Source: Microbacterium sp. Gd 4-13
GTDB taxonomy: Bacteria > Actinomycetota > Actinomycetes > Actinomycetales > Microbacteriaceae
Assembly: GCF_003095395.1 (NCBI RefSeq)
Contig: NZ_QEIJ01000004.1
Coordinates: 248,001-312,000 of the forward strand
Length of the DNA stretch: 64,000 nt
Direction of reading: 5' to 3'
Shown here piece after piece: positions 46,470-54,294 of this stretch. The notes under the pieces were generated by a model. It saw nothing but the letters and a program-made list of their open reading frames with translations, was not told where the DNA came from and did not search any database. The translations under genes were made by a program, and so were the position numbers. The number at the start of each line of letters is the position of its first letter. Positions within the stretch are counted from its first letter, which is position 1.

Positions 46470-46475
46470 TAGGAT
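46470..46475 (+). promoter_or_regulatory. -10 box for a leaderless mqo transcript
   Basis: TAGGAT is followed by six bases and the GTG start of mqo at 46482. No ribosome site is seen. Confidence 0.5.
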
Positions 46476-46481
46476 TGCCTG

Positions 46482-47957
46482 GTGAGCCAAGACATCGACG
46501 TGCTGCTCATTGGTGGCGGCATCATGAGCGCCACCCTGGGCACGTTTCTGAAGGAACTCCAGCCCGACTGGAAGATCGCCGTCTACGAGCGGCTGAGCGA
46601 CGTCGCGCTGGAGAGTTCGAACGCGTGGAACAACGCGGGTACCGGGCACGCCGCGCTGTGCGAGCTGAACTACATGCCGCAGGCTGCCGACGGCTCGGTC
46701 GATCCCGCGAAGGCGATCACGATCAACGAGCAGTTCCAGCAGAGTCGGCAGTTCTGGTCGTCGCTGGTGGAGAAGGGCGAGCTCGACGCCCCGTCGACGT
46801 TCATCAACGCCACCCCGCACATGACGTTCGTCCGCGGTGAGAAAGACGTCGAGTACCTGCGCAAGCGCTACGAGGCGCTCAAGACGCAGCCACTGTTCGA
46901 GGGCATCGAGTTCAGCGAGGACTCCCGCGTCATCAACCAGTGGGCGCCGCTGCTGATGAAGAAGCGGCTGAAGAGCGACGAGCCCTTCGCAGCCACCCGC
47001 GTGCCCGCGGGAACCGACGTCGACTTCGGGTCGCTCACCCACCAGCTCTTCGCGAACCTCAAGGAGAAGGGCGTCGAGGTCGTCACGAACCGCGAGGTGC
47101 GAAAGCTCAAGCGCGACGGTAACGGCGGCTGGCGGGTCACCACCCGCGAGACCTTGGGCCGCACGCCCGGTCATATCACCGCGAAGTTCGTCTTCGTCGG
47201 AGCGGGCGGCTGGGCGCTGAAGCTTCTGCAGCGCTCGGGGATTCCCGAGATCAAGGGCTACGGGGTCTTCCCCATCGGCGGGCAGTGGCTGAAGACCGAC
47301 AACCCCGCGCTCGTCGCACAGCACAAGGCGAAGGTCTACTCGCAGGCGTCGGTCGGCGCCCCGCCCATGTCGGTGCCGCACCTCGACACCCGTGTGGTCG
47401 ACGGGCAGACGTCGCTGCTGTTCGGTCCGTTCGCGACGTTCAGCCCGAAGTTCTTGAAGAACGGTTCGCCCTGGGACATCGTCTCGCAGGTGCGCCCGCA
47501 CAACCTGCTGCCGATGCTGAAGGTGGCCATCGACAACCCGGGCCTCATCAAGTACCTCGTGGGTGAGCTGTTGAAGACCCACGCCCGCAAGGTCGACAGC
47601 CTCAAGACGTTCGTGCCCTCGGCGGAGGGCAAGGACTGGGAGCTGCTCGGGGCCGGTCAGCGCGCCCAGGTCATGAAGCGCGACCCGAAGAAGGGCGGCG
47701 TTCTGCAGTTCGGCACCGAGGTCGTCACGGCGAAGGACGGCTCGATCGCCGGTCTTCTCGGCGCCTCGCCGGGCGCGTCGACCGCCGTGTCGATCATGCT
47801 CGGTCTGCTCAAGACCTGTTTCCCCGACGACATCGCTCGCTGGGAGCCGCGCCTCAAGGAGCTCGTGCCGAGCTACGGCGAGACCCTCAACACGCGCCCG
47901 GAGGTCGCGCGCGAGGAGCTCGCGAAGACCGCCGGCGTACTCTCGATCTCGGTCTGA
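46482..47957 (+). CDS. mqo: Malate:quinone oxidoreductase
   Basis: 491 residues from GTG 46482. FAD-binding DVLLIGGGIMSATLGTFLKE at the N-terminus, then the Mqo signature NAWNNAGTGHAALCELNY and INEQFQQSRQFWSSL. FVGAGGWALKLLQRSGIPE and GASPGASTAVSIMLGLLK near the C-terminus are also family-typical. This peripheral membrane flavoenzyme oxidises malate to oxaloacetate and passes electrons to menaquinone, bypassing NAD-dependent malate dehydrogenase. tdk follows after eight bases. Confidence 0.97.
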   Translation: MSQDIDVLLIGGGIMSATLGTFLKELQPDWKIAVYERLSDVALESSNAWNNAGTGHAALCELNYMPQAADGSVDPAKAITINEQFQQSRQFWSSLVEKGELDAPSTFINATPHMTFVRGEKDVEYLRKRYEALKTQPLFEGIEFSEDSRVINQWAPLLMKKRLKSDEPFAATRVPAGTDVDFGSLTHQLFANLKEKGVEVVTNREVRKLKRDGNGGWRVTTRETLGRTPGHITAKFVFVGAGGWALKLLQRSGIPEIKGYGVFPIGGQWLKTDNPALVAQHKAKVYSQASVGAPPMSVPHLDTRVVDGQTSLLFGPFATFSPKFLKNGSPWDIVSQVRPHNLLPMLKVAIDNPGLIKYLVGELLKTHARKVDSLKTFVPSAEGKDWELLGAGQRAQVMKRDPKKGGVLQFGTEVVTAKDGSIAGLLGASPGASTAVSIMLGLLKTCFPDDIARWEPRLKELVPSYGETLNTRPEVAREELAKTAGVLSISV

Positions 47958-47965
47958 CACGGGCT

Positions 47966-48571
47966 GTGGCCAAGCTCTACTTCCGCTACGGGGCGATGAA
48001 CTCCGGCAAGTCGACCGCGCTCCTGCAGGCGGCCTACAACTACGAGGAGCGCGGGCAGCGAGTGCTCCTCGCCAAGCCCGAGATCGACACGAAGGGCGCC
48101 GACCAGATCGAGAGCCGCCTCGGCGTCTCGCGTACGGTCGACTTCCTGGTGTCGCCCGATGCCGACGCGCGCGAGGCCCTTCGGGCTGCCGCCGGCGAGG
48201 CCCCGGTGGCCTGCCTCCTCGTCGACGAGGCCCAGTTCTTGACGCCGGCGCAGGTCGACGACCTGCTGCGGATCGCGGTGCTCGACGACATCCCGGTGCT
48301 CGCGTACGGCATCCGCACCGATTTCCGCACCGAGGCCTTCCCGGGCTCCGCGCGCCTGCTTGAACTCGCCCACAGTCTCGAAGAGCTGAAGACGATCTGC
48401 CGCTGCGGACGCAAGGCGATCTTCAACGCCCGGCTGATCGACGGACGCTTCGTGTTCGACGGCGATCAGGTGGCGATCGATCAGGGGCTCACGACCGGCG
48501 AGGTCACCTACGAGTCGATGTGCGCCGTCTGCTACCTGACCGAGTCCGGCGGGCGGCTCGACGGGCGCTGA
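47966..48571 (+). CDS. tdk: Thymidine kinase
   Basis: 201 residues from GTG 47966. Type II thymidine kinase: Walker A YGAMNSGKSTALLQ, Walker B LLVDEAQFLTP with the catalytic Glu, lasso and zinc cysteines in TICRCGRKAIFNAR and MCAVCYLTE. It phosphorylates thymidine to dTMP in salvage. No recognisable ribosome site precedes it, so translation may be coupled to mqo, eight bases away. Confidence 0.96.
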   Translation: MAKLYFRYGAMNSGKSTALLQAAYNYEERGQRVLLAKPEIDTKGADQIESRLGVSRTVDFLVSPDADAREALRAAAGEAPVACLLVDEAQFLTPAQVDDLLRIAVLDDIPVLAYGIRTDFRTEAFPGSARLLELAHSLEELKTICRCGRKAIFNARLIDGRFVFDGDQVAIDQGLTTGEVTYESMCAVCYLTESGGRLDGR

Positions 48572-48599
48572 GCGACGCGAGACGGCCCCCGCAAGTCGG

Positions 48600-48605
48600 T
48601 AGCCT
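48600..48605 (+). promoter_or_regulatory. -10 box for a leaderless galE transcript
   Basis: TAGCCT, six bases (GGAGGC), then ATG 48612. The GGAGG between them is only one base from the ATG, too close to work as a normal ribosome site. Confidence 0.48.
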
Positions 48606-48611
48606 GGAGGC

Positions 48612-49643
48612 ATGCGCGTACTCCTTGCCGGCGGTGCCGGTTACGTCGGAACCCACACGGCGGTAGCCCTCCTCGACGCCGGCCACGAGGTCGTGCTGCT
48701 CGACGATCTGTCGGGCACCCAGGCGGTCGCCGCCGCCCGCGTGGAGCAGATCACCGGAAGATCCGCCCCGCTGGTGGTGGGGGATGCTGCCGACGACGCG
48801 GTCGTGGAGGCCGTCTTCGCCGAGCACGGCCCGATCGACGCGGTCATCCACCTCGCCGCGTTCAAGGCCGTGGGGGAGTCGACGCAGCAGCCGCTGAAGT
48901 ACTACTCCAACAACCTCGACACCACGTTCGCGCTGCTGCGCGCCGGGGTGGCTCACGGCATCCGTTCGTTCGTCTTCTCGAGCACGGGCACCGTCTACTC
49001 CGACCCCGCCGACCTCCCCTTCACCGAGGAGGCGACCACGAGCGTCGACCTCTCGAACGCCTACAGCAAGTCCAAGCGCATGAACGAGGTCGTGCTCGCC
49101 GACGTCGCCCGGGTGAACCCCGAGCTGAACGTCACCGTGCTGCGCTACTTCAACCCGGTCGGCGCCCACCCGAGCGGTCTGATCGGCGAAGACCCGTCGG
49201 GCATCCCCAACAACCTCATGCCGTACGTCTCGCGCGTCGCGATCGGCACCCTCGACCGCATCGGCGTCTTCGGCAACGACTACGACACCCCCGACGGCAC
49301 GGGCCTGCGCGACTACATCCACGTCGTCGACCTCGCCGAGGGCCACGTCGCGGCCCTCGAGAAGGCCGAGCCCGGCTTCGCGATCTTCAACCTCGGCACG
49401 GGGATCCCCGTGAGTGTGCTGCAGCTCATCGCCTCCTTCGAGGCGGCGGTCGGTCGCGAGCTGCCCACCGAGATGCTCCCGCGCCGCGCGGGCGACGTCG
49501 CCGCGACGTACTGCAACCCGTCGAAGGCCGCGCGCGACCTCGGTTGGCGCACGCGCCTGGGCATCGACGACGCGTGCCGCGACTACTGGAACTGGCAGAG
49601 CACGAACCCCCAGGGCTACAGCACCGCCGCCGCCCCCGCCTGA
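48612..49643 (+). CDS. galE: UDP-glucose 4-epimerase
   Basis: 343 residues. Extended SDR fold: NAD-binding GGAGYVGTHTAVALLDAGHE, IHLAAFKAVGES, catalytic Ser in FSSTGTVYSDP and the YxxxK pair in NAYSKSKRMNE. The epimerase-typical LRYFNPVGAHPSGLIGE and YDTPDGTGLRDYIHVVDLA follow. It interconverts UDP-glucose and UDP-galactose for cell-wall polysaccharides or galactose use. It is monocistronic, bounded by a leaderless promoter and a long hairpin. Confidence 0.95.
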   Translation: MRVLLAGGAGYVGTHTAVALLDAGHEVVLLDDLSGTQAVAAARVEQITGRSAPLVVGDAADDAVVEAVFAEHGPIDAVIHLAAFKAVGESTQQPLKYYSNNLDTTFALLRAGVAHGIRSFVFSSTGTVYSDPADLPFTEEATTSVDLSNAYSKSKRMNEVVLADVARVNPELNVTVLRYFNPVGAHPSGLIGEDPSGIPNNLMPYVSRVAIGTLDRIGVFGNDYDTPDGTGLRDYIHVVDLAEGHVAALEKAEPGFAIFNLGTGIPVSVLQLIASFEAAVGRELPTEMLPRRAGDVAATYCNPSKAARDLGWRTRLGIDDACRDYWNWQSTNPQGYSTAAAPA

Positions 49644-49648
49644 GTCAC

Positions 49649-49697
49649 GCGAATCGGCCGAGACACACCGCCAGGCGCGTTGTCTCGGCCGATACGC
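49649..49697. terminator. Long hairpin after galE
   Basis: ATCGGCCGAGACA (49653-49665) pairs perfectly with TGTCTCGGCCGAT (49681-49693), extended by GCG/CGC across one A-A mismatch. A 13-bp perfect stem just after the stop points to a terminator; its size also suits a REP-like dispersed element. Confidence 0.6.
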
Positions 49698-49759
49698 GCG
49701 TCTCACGCCCCCGCCCGCCCCGGCAGCGGGCTATCGTGGGGACTCCTCCGGAGGTGAAC

Positions 49760-50461
49760 ATGCCGAACACGGCACCGCGTGCCTGGCAGGTCGTGCTCGA
49801 GAAGATCGAGGGCGATCTGCTTGCCGGCCGTCTCGGTCCGGGCGACAGGCTCCCTCCCGAGCGCGACCTCTCGGTGCAGCTCGGCGTCGGACGCTCGAGC
49901 GTTCGCGAAGCCATCCGCGTGCTCGAGGTGCTGGGGCTCGTGCGCACCGGTACGGGATCCGGGCCGACGTCGGGCGTCACGATCGTAGCGACGCCCCGCG
50001 GCGGTCTGTCGGCGCTGCTGCGACTGCAGGTGGCCGCGAACGGGTTCGACATCGCCGATGTCGTCAGCACGCGCGTCACCCTCGAGTCGGCCGTCGTGGA
50101 GGCGCTCGCCGCCGCCGACGCGCCCGACCTCACGCAGGTACACGCCGCCCTGCACGAGATGGAGGGGCCGGAGCTGCCGATCGCGGAGTTTCTCGCACTC
50201 GACCGGGCGTTCCACGTCGCGCTGTCGGAAGCATCCGGAAACGCGGTCGTCACCGCCATCATGGTGGGTCTGCGCACCGCGATCGACGCCTACGTCGAGG
50301 CGGGGGCACTGCGCGTGACCGACTGGGACGCCACCGCAGCACGACTGGTGCGCGAGCACCGCGCGATCGTCGGCGCGGTCGAGCGCGGTGACGCCCCGGA
50401 GGCGCAGCGGCTGGTGCGAGCGCACATCGCGGGATATTACGCCGAGGCCGTCACGGCCTGA
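49760..50461 (+). CDS. FadR-subfamily GntR transcriptional regulator
   Basis: 233 residues from ATG 49760 with a strong GGAGG (CCGGAGGTGAAC) upstream. Winged-helix HTH: LLAGRLGPGDRLPPERDLSV, QLGVGRSSVREAIRVLEVLG, then GGLSALLRLQ. The C-terminal helical FCD domain (TRVTLESAVVEALA, FLALDRAFHVALSEASGNAV, EHRAIVGAVERGD) has the Asp/His pattern of metal-binding ligand domains. FadR-type regulators usually respond to organic acids or sugar acids. No obvious target is adjacent; galE lies upstream and the convergent HAD gene downstream. Confidence 0.9.
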   Translation: MPNTAPRAWQVVLEKIEGDLLAGRLGPGDRLPPERDLSVQLGVGRSSVREAIRVLEVLGLVRTGTGSGPTSGVTIVATPRGGLSALLRLQVAANGFDIADVVSTRVTLESAVVEALAAADAPDLTQVHAALHEMEGPELPIAEFLALDRAFHVALSEASGNAVVTAIMVGLRTAIDAYVEAGALRVTDWDATAARLVREHRAIVGAVERGDAPEAQRLVRAHIAGYYAEAVTA

Positions 50462-50470
50462 GCGGACGGC

Positions 50471-51241
50471 TCAGCGGACGGGGAGCGTGGGGATGAGGGC
50501 CTCGAGGTATTCGGCGGTGTCTTCCCAGCCCTCGACCGCGTGGCACTCGACGCCCATCGCGAGCACCGGGTAGTCGTTGCCGTCGGGGTCGAGGCGATCG
50601 CCGACGAACAGCATGTCGTCGAGCGAAATGCCGGTGGCGTCGGCGAGCTGGTTCATGCCGTAGGCCTTGTCGATGCCGCGGTGGGTGATGTCGATCGACG
50701 TCGACCCGCCCGAGCGCACCTCGAGGTCGGGAATGCGTGCGGCGACCGCCTCGCGCAGGGTGTTCTTCTTCTCTCCGGTCGGGTCCCACGCCTTCTTGGC
50801 GTCGAGCGGGGCCTTCTGTCCGAGCGCGGAGAAGGTGATCTGCGATCCGCGGTCTTCGAGGATGTCGCCCCAGGTCTCGCTGGCCCACAGTCCGAGGCGT
50901 TTGGCCTCCTCTTCGACCGCCGCGAGGGCGCGGGTCTTCTCGTCGTCGGTCAGCGAGTGCGCGTAGACGGTCTCGATGCCGGCCGGTGTGAGCAGGTAGT
51001 ACTGCGTGCCGCACGTCGGCAGCAGGTGCACGTGGCTGAGCAGCTCGGCGGATGCTGCGGGCAGCCGCTCGACGACCTGCGTGCGGAACTGCGCGAGTTG
51101 CCCACCGGAGATGATGGCGACTTCTACGCGCTCGGCGAGGGCGATCAGGAGGTCGCCGATCCGCGGGTCGATCGCGGTCTTCGAGGGGGCGAGGGTGTCG
51201 TCGAGGTCGAAGGCGACGAGGCGGGGCGTGAGGTCGGGCAC
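50471..51241 (-). CDS. HAD-IIB family phosphatase (sucrose-phosphatase/phosphomannomutase-like)
   Basis: 256 residues from GTG 51239-51241, which has AGGAG four bases upstream; ATGs at 51328 and 51310 would add 29 or 23 residues. Motif I FDLDDTLAPSKTAID (Asp nucleophile) opens the fold. A type IIB cap follows (ETWGDILEDRGSQITFSALG, resembling eukaryotic-type phosphomannomutases), then THRGIDKAYGM with the motif III Lys and VGDRLDPDGNDYPV as motif IV. Likely substrate is a sugar phosphate. It converges with the FadR-type gene. Confidence 0.82.
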   Translation of the reverse strand: MPDLTPRLVAFDLDDTLAPSKTAIDPRIGDLLIALAERVEVAIISGGQLAQFRTQVVERLPAASAELLSHVHLLPTCGTQYYLLTPAGIETVYAHSLTDDEKTRALAAVEEEAKRLGLWASETWGDILEDRGSQITFSALGQKAPLDAKKAWDPTGEKKNTLREAVAARIPDLEVRSGGSTSIDITHRGIDKAYGMNQLADATGISLDDMLFVGDRLDPDGNDYPVLAMGVECHAVEGWEDTAEYLEALIPTLPVR

Positions 51242-51318
51242 GGGGCTCCTGTACGAGACGTCCAATGAATGAAAGAAGGCTCCGTTAGGCGACGGGGCCT
51301 TCTCGCTCATGATATCCA

Positions 51319-51654
51319 GTGGACCCATCTACCTCTGTTCCACTCATTCGCAGTGCCGATCGTGCTCGGATCCTGACTCGGTACCAAAACGGGGAGCCGT
51401 CGACTGCACGGGCTACGGAGGTTGGTGTCGCGAAGACGAGCGCTCTGGGTGTGCTCCGTGAGAACAACGCAGTGATGCGTCGCCAGTCCCTGACGCCAGC
51501 ACAGGTCGCTGCAGCCGCCGAGCTGCACGGGACAGGCTCTTCACTCTCGCGAGTGGCCGCCGAGCTTTGCCCCAAGCAGGACACGATCCGGCTCGCATGG
51601 AAAGCTGCGGGTGTGGTGCTCAGACCACCGACGGGCCGAAAGGTCCCCAGCTAA
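51319..51654 (+). CDS. Recombinase-type double HTH protein, possibly a remnant
   Basis: 111 residues from GTG 51319, without a visible ribosome site. Two HTH-like units occur in series: RILTRYQNGEPSTARATEVG followed by TSALGVLRENNAVMRR, and LTPAQVAAAAELHGTGSSLS followed by DTIRLAWKAAGVVLRP. The second unit resembles the C-terminal DNA-binding tail of actinobacterial serine resolvases/invertases, but no catalytic domain is present. Base composition is lower in GC than the surroundings. It may be a stand-alone DNA-binding protein or the leftover of a resolvase. Confidence 0.5.
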   Translation: MDPSTSVPLIRSADRARILTRYQNGEPSTARATEVGVAKTSALGVLRENNAVMRRQSLTPAQVAAAAELHGTGSSLSRVAAELCPKQDTIRLAWKAAGVVLRPPTGRKVPS

Positions 51655-51731
51655 GCAGTTGTTCCCGTTCCCGGACATCACATCTAGCTGCTGCTCGAGC
51701 ACCTGTACTCATGAAGTATCAGAAGACTGGA

Positions 51732-52239
51732 TCAGCCAGCGACGGCTTTCAGCGACGAGGATAGTTCAGCAAGTCGGTTCGACATTTCCGCCAGCCCGAT
51801 TGCCGCCGCATCGAAAGAAAGAGTCGCGGCAACCTCACCGGCTCGACGGAGCGCCTGTGGGTCTTCCCAGGTAGTCGAGCCTGCGAGCAAGGCCTGGGCA
51901 TCGTCAATTTCCGTCAAGAGAACCCACGTCTGCTCGTTGACGATATTCGATGCGAATGCCATTGGAGGTAGACGGGAGGTGCCTAGAAGACGCTCGGATT
52001 GCCGAATGATGCGGTTCCGGGAGATAGAAGAAATCACCATTTGGTCAGCCACCGCCCGAGCTAACGCACGTGAACGACTCTTCGCCGTTGAGGATGTCGT
52101 CGAGCGTCGGCGGCTGGTTCGCGGATAAGGGTCGAGGTCTTTCAGAATGGACGATTTCACCCGTATCGTCCGAAAGGCCTCGACGTGCATCACGCGAACT
52201 TCGTTCGCCCTGATGCGTCCACGTTCGAGAAATGCTCAT
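51732..52239 (-). pseudogene. Frameshifted gene of unknown function
   Basis: An ATG at 52237-52239 has a good site (AGGAAA six bases upstream) and opens SISRTWTHQGERSSRDARRG. It reads TLDDILNGEESF and then stops early in its frame. The adjacent frame continues naturally as RALARAVADQMVISSISRNR to SSSLKAVAG at 51732. Removing one base near 52070 would join them into about 168 residues (508 bp is 3n+1). No family is recognised. GC is clearly lower than in neighbouring genes, and an IS3 fragment lies just upstream, so this is probably a decayed acquired gene. A sequencing error is the main alternative. Confidence 0.5.
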
Positions 52240-52263
52240 AGCACTTTCCTCACCTCGTGGTAG

Positions 52264-52344
52264 GGCGAGCTCGAGTACCCGGCACGTCACCGAGACGGGA
52301 ACACCGTCAGCGGCGAGCTCGGTCACGAGCGGGTAGAGCCTCTT
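52264..52344 (-). mobile_element. IS3-family transposase OrfB N-terminal fragment
   Basis: An open frame reads KRLYPLVTELAADGVPVSVT followed by CRVLELA, which closely resembles the start of IS3-type OrfB transposases (YPLVxELAADGxPVAVTCRVLxLA). The similarity ends abruptly and no DDE catalytic domain follows, so only about 27 codons survive. The fragment lies between the frameshifted gene and the tRNA-Pro terminator. Confidence 0.6.
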
Positions 52345-52373
52345 CCCGGGGAGTTGGGCTCCATTCCCCGGAG

Positions 52374-52415
52374 AAAAGCACGGGAGCCCCCCGCAGTCCT
52401 GCGGAAGGCTCCCGT
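52374..52415 (-). terminator. Terminator of tRNA-Pro
   Basis: ACGGGAGCC (52380-52388) pairs with GGCTCCCGT (52407-52415). An inner CCGCAG/CTGCGG stem strengthens it. On the minus strand CTTTTC follows the stem. It lies 54 bases 3' of the tRNA-Pro gene. Confidence 0.75.
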
Positions 52416-52468
52416 ACTTTCACTCTTGGACGGAATGTTTCGTCCAAAAGGTCTGTACATCCTTGAAT

Positions 52469-52545
52469 TGGTCGGGGTGACAGGATTTGAACCTGCGGCC
52501 TCGTCGTCCCGAACGACGCGCGCTACCAAGCTGCGCCACACCCCG
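52469..52545 (-). tRNA. tRNA-Pro (anticodon CGG)
   Basis: The minus strand gives CGGGGTG paired with CACCCCG, D-arm AGCTTGGTAGCGCG, anticodon loop TTCGGGA (anticodon CGG), T-arm AGGTTCAAATCCTGT, discriminator A and an encoded CCA. Length is 77 nt with CCA. Its 3' end faces the decayed accessory pocket at 51.3-52.4 kb, as often seen at tRNA integration sites; no second copy of the tRNA end was found. Confidence 0.97.
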
Positions 52546-52667
52546 GAGCAACCACACGAGTCTACCCCGTTCTGAGGGATGGTTCGAACCGCGGACGCAA
52601 TGAGATGGCCGACCGCCCGCCGACGGCGTGAGGGGCGCGCATCGGCGGACGGCGGCGTTCGGGGAGG

Positions 52668-54170
52668 TCAGGGGGATGCTGTGGCTCGCCGCCGCTGCCG
52701 AAGATGCGCGAGAAGAGCGATTCCGAGCATCAGCGCGGCCCCGCCGGCTCCGGCGATGCGCGGCGTGAGAGCGTCGCTGCCGGTCGCGGCGAGCGTGCGC
52801 GTGGGTTCCACCGGATGCTGCGCCGCCGGGGGCTGCTCGGGCTTCGGCTGCTCGGGCGGGGGAGGAGCTGCCACGGTCACCATCTGCGTGGCGACACCGA
52901 AGTTCTCCGTCCACGAGAACCCGGGAGGCAAGTGAGGGGCGGTGGCGGGGTGCTGCTCGTTCGAGTCGATCTGCCAGACGGCGGCGTAGACGCCCGGCCC
53001 GGGCAGCTCCCATTCGGAGGTGACGCGGTAGACCCCGGACCCGGTCGCCGGGTCGCTCTGCAGCGCAAGGTCGCCCACGTGCTCCGCGTCGGCGGGTACG
53101 GCCTCGGTCTCGGGCAGGACGGCCTCGGTGCGGTAGACCTTCGCGGTGGCGCGGAGCACCACGAACGTGCCGTCGGCGGCGCGCGGCCACGCGCCCTCGA
53201 TCGAAGAAAGCGTCACGTCGTCGACGAACGGGCCACCGTCGATCTCCGGCTCGGCGACCCGCGTGGTCAGACCGGGGGTGAAAACGACCGGGCGGGGCGC
53301 AGCATCCGTCGCCTCGGCGGTGAACTCGATGTTGCCCCCGGGACCAGCCGTGTCCTGACCGCCGGGAGTCGTGACGTGGCGGACGGCCGGAGCGAAGGCC
53401 GCCGAACCGTGTGCTCTCGCGTGAACGCTGAAGGGTGTGCCGTCGTCGGTCGGGGCAGTGGCGACAATCGCGTACTCGGTGCCGGGGGCCGCGTCGGCGC
53501 GCTCGGGCGAGCCCGTGTCGGCGAACACGGCGTTCGTGAGGGCGATGCTTCCCGCCGCCGAGGCATCGAGCTGCACGGTGCCCCGCCGCGGATCGGCGGT
53601 GTCGGTCGTCAACGTCAGGGTCGCCGAGCTCGATGGCACGGTCACGGCCATCCCCTCGGCGTAGTAGGCCTCGGCGAGCGATCCCACCCCGGCGCTGTGC
53701 TCGGGAGCGAGCTTGGAGAACGTCCAGTGCACCGCCTCGGCGAGCGAGTCTCCGCGGTACCCCCACGCGTGCAGGGTCGCGTCTCGATTCGCGATCGACT
53801 TGACCGCCCATCCGACGGCTGCCGCCTGCACCGGGTCTGTCGTTTGCCCGTACGTGGTGACGATGAGGTTGATCCCGGCGAGCTGATGCGGCGTGAGACC
53901 AGCCGCCGAACCGCTCACTCCGTGGTCGACCGAGGTGCCGGTCGGCAGGGGGAGTCCCGGGATGATGCAGTAGGTGTGAACCCCGCCGACGAGCATCGAG
54001 CCGTGCCAGCCGTGCGCCGACAACGGCGCCCACGTTCCGAAGCCCGTCCCCTGATCGGCCGCCCGAGCGGGAGGTGCGGTCCACAGCGCGCCGACGAGGG
54101 TGAGCACCAGGCACAGGACGAGCGCCGCGGGGGCGCGAAGACGGAGGAGAGAGACGGGCACGGTGGGCAT
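52668..54170 (-). CDS. LAATG-anchored surface protein with possible TQXA-like thioester domain
   Basis: 500 residues from ATG 54168-54170, with AAAGGATG six bases upstream. Signal peptide AALVLCLVLTLVGALW ending near ARAADQ. The N-terminal domain contains the only mature cysteine, Cys68 in VHTYCIIPGLPLP, and Gln115 in TDPVQAAAVGWAVKS. This resembles the Cys and Gln of TQXA/thioester adhesin domains. Two or more Ig-like regions follow (SSSATLTLTTDTADPRRGTV; a later one around YRVTSEWELPGPGVYAAVW), then a Pro-rich stalk, LAATG, a helix and a basic tail. LAxTG is the class E sortase signal of GC-rich actinobacteria. It is likely a wall-linked adhesin; the thioester is inference. Confidence 0.78.
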   Translation of the reverse strand: MPTVPVSLLRLRAPAALVLCLVLTLVGALWTAPPARAADQGTGFGTWAPLSAHGWHGSMLVGGVHTYCIIPGLPLPTGTSVDHGVSGSAAGLTPHQLAGINLIVTTYGQTTDPVQAAAVGWAVKSIANRDATLHAWGYRGDSLAEAVHWTFSKLAPEHSAGVGSLAEAYYAEGMAVTVPSSSATLTLTTDTADPRRGTVQLDASAAGSIALTNAVFADTGSPERADAAPGTEYAIVATAPTDDGTPFSVHARAHGSAAFAPAVRHVTTPGGQDTAGPGGNIEFTAEATDAAPRPVVFTPGLTTRVAEPEIDGGPFVDDVTLSSIEGAWPRAADGTFVVLRATAKVYRTEAVLPETEAVPADAEHVGDLALQSDPATGSGVYRVTSEWELPGPGVYAAVWQIDSNEQHPATAPHLPPGFSWTENFGVATQMVTVAAPPPPEQPKPEQPPAAQHPVEPTRTLAATGSDALTPRIAGAGGAALMLGIALLAHLRQRRRATASP

Positions 54171-54294
54171 CGCGGCATCCTTTCGACGGGGTATTCGTCG
54201 ATCGTGCGACGCGAGCGGATGCTGCGGAGCCTGCGGGGGAGCGGATGTGGAGAAGTCGCGCGGAAGCCGGGCTGGGGAGGAGAGGCGTGATGTC

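Noticed and set aside
52469-52545. An attL/attR pair using the tRNA-Pro 3' end
   Set aside because: No second copy of the tRNA 3' segment was found between 51 and 52.4 kb, so integration at this tRNA remains only suggestive.
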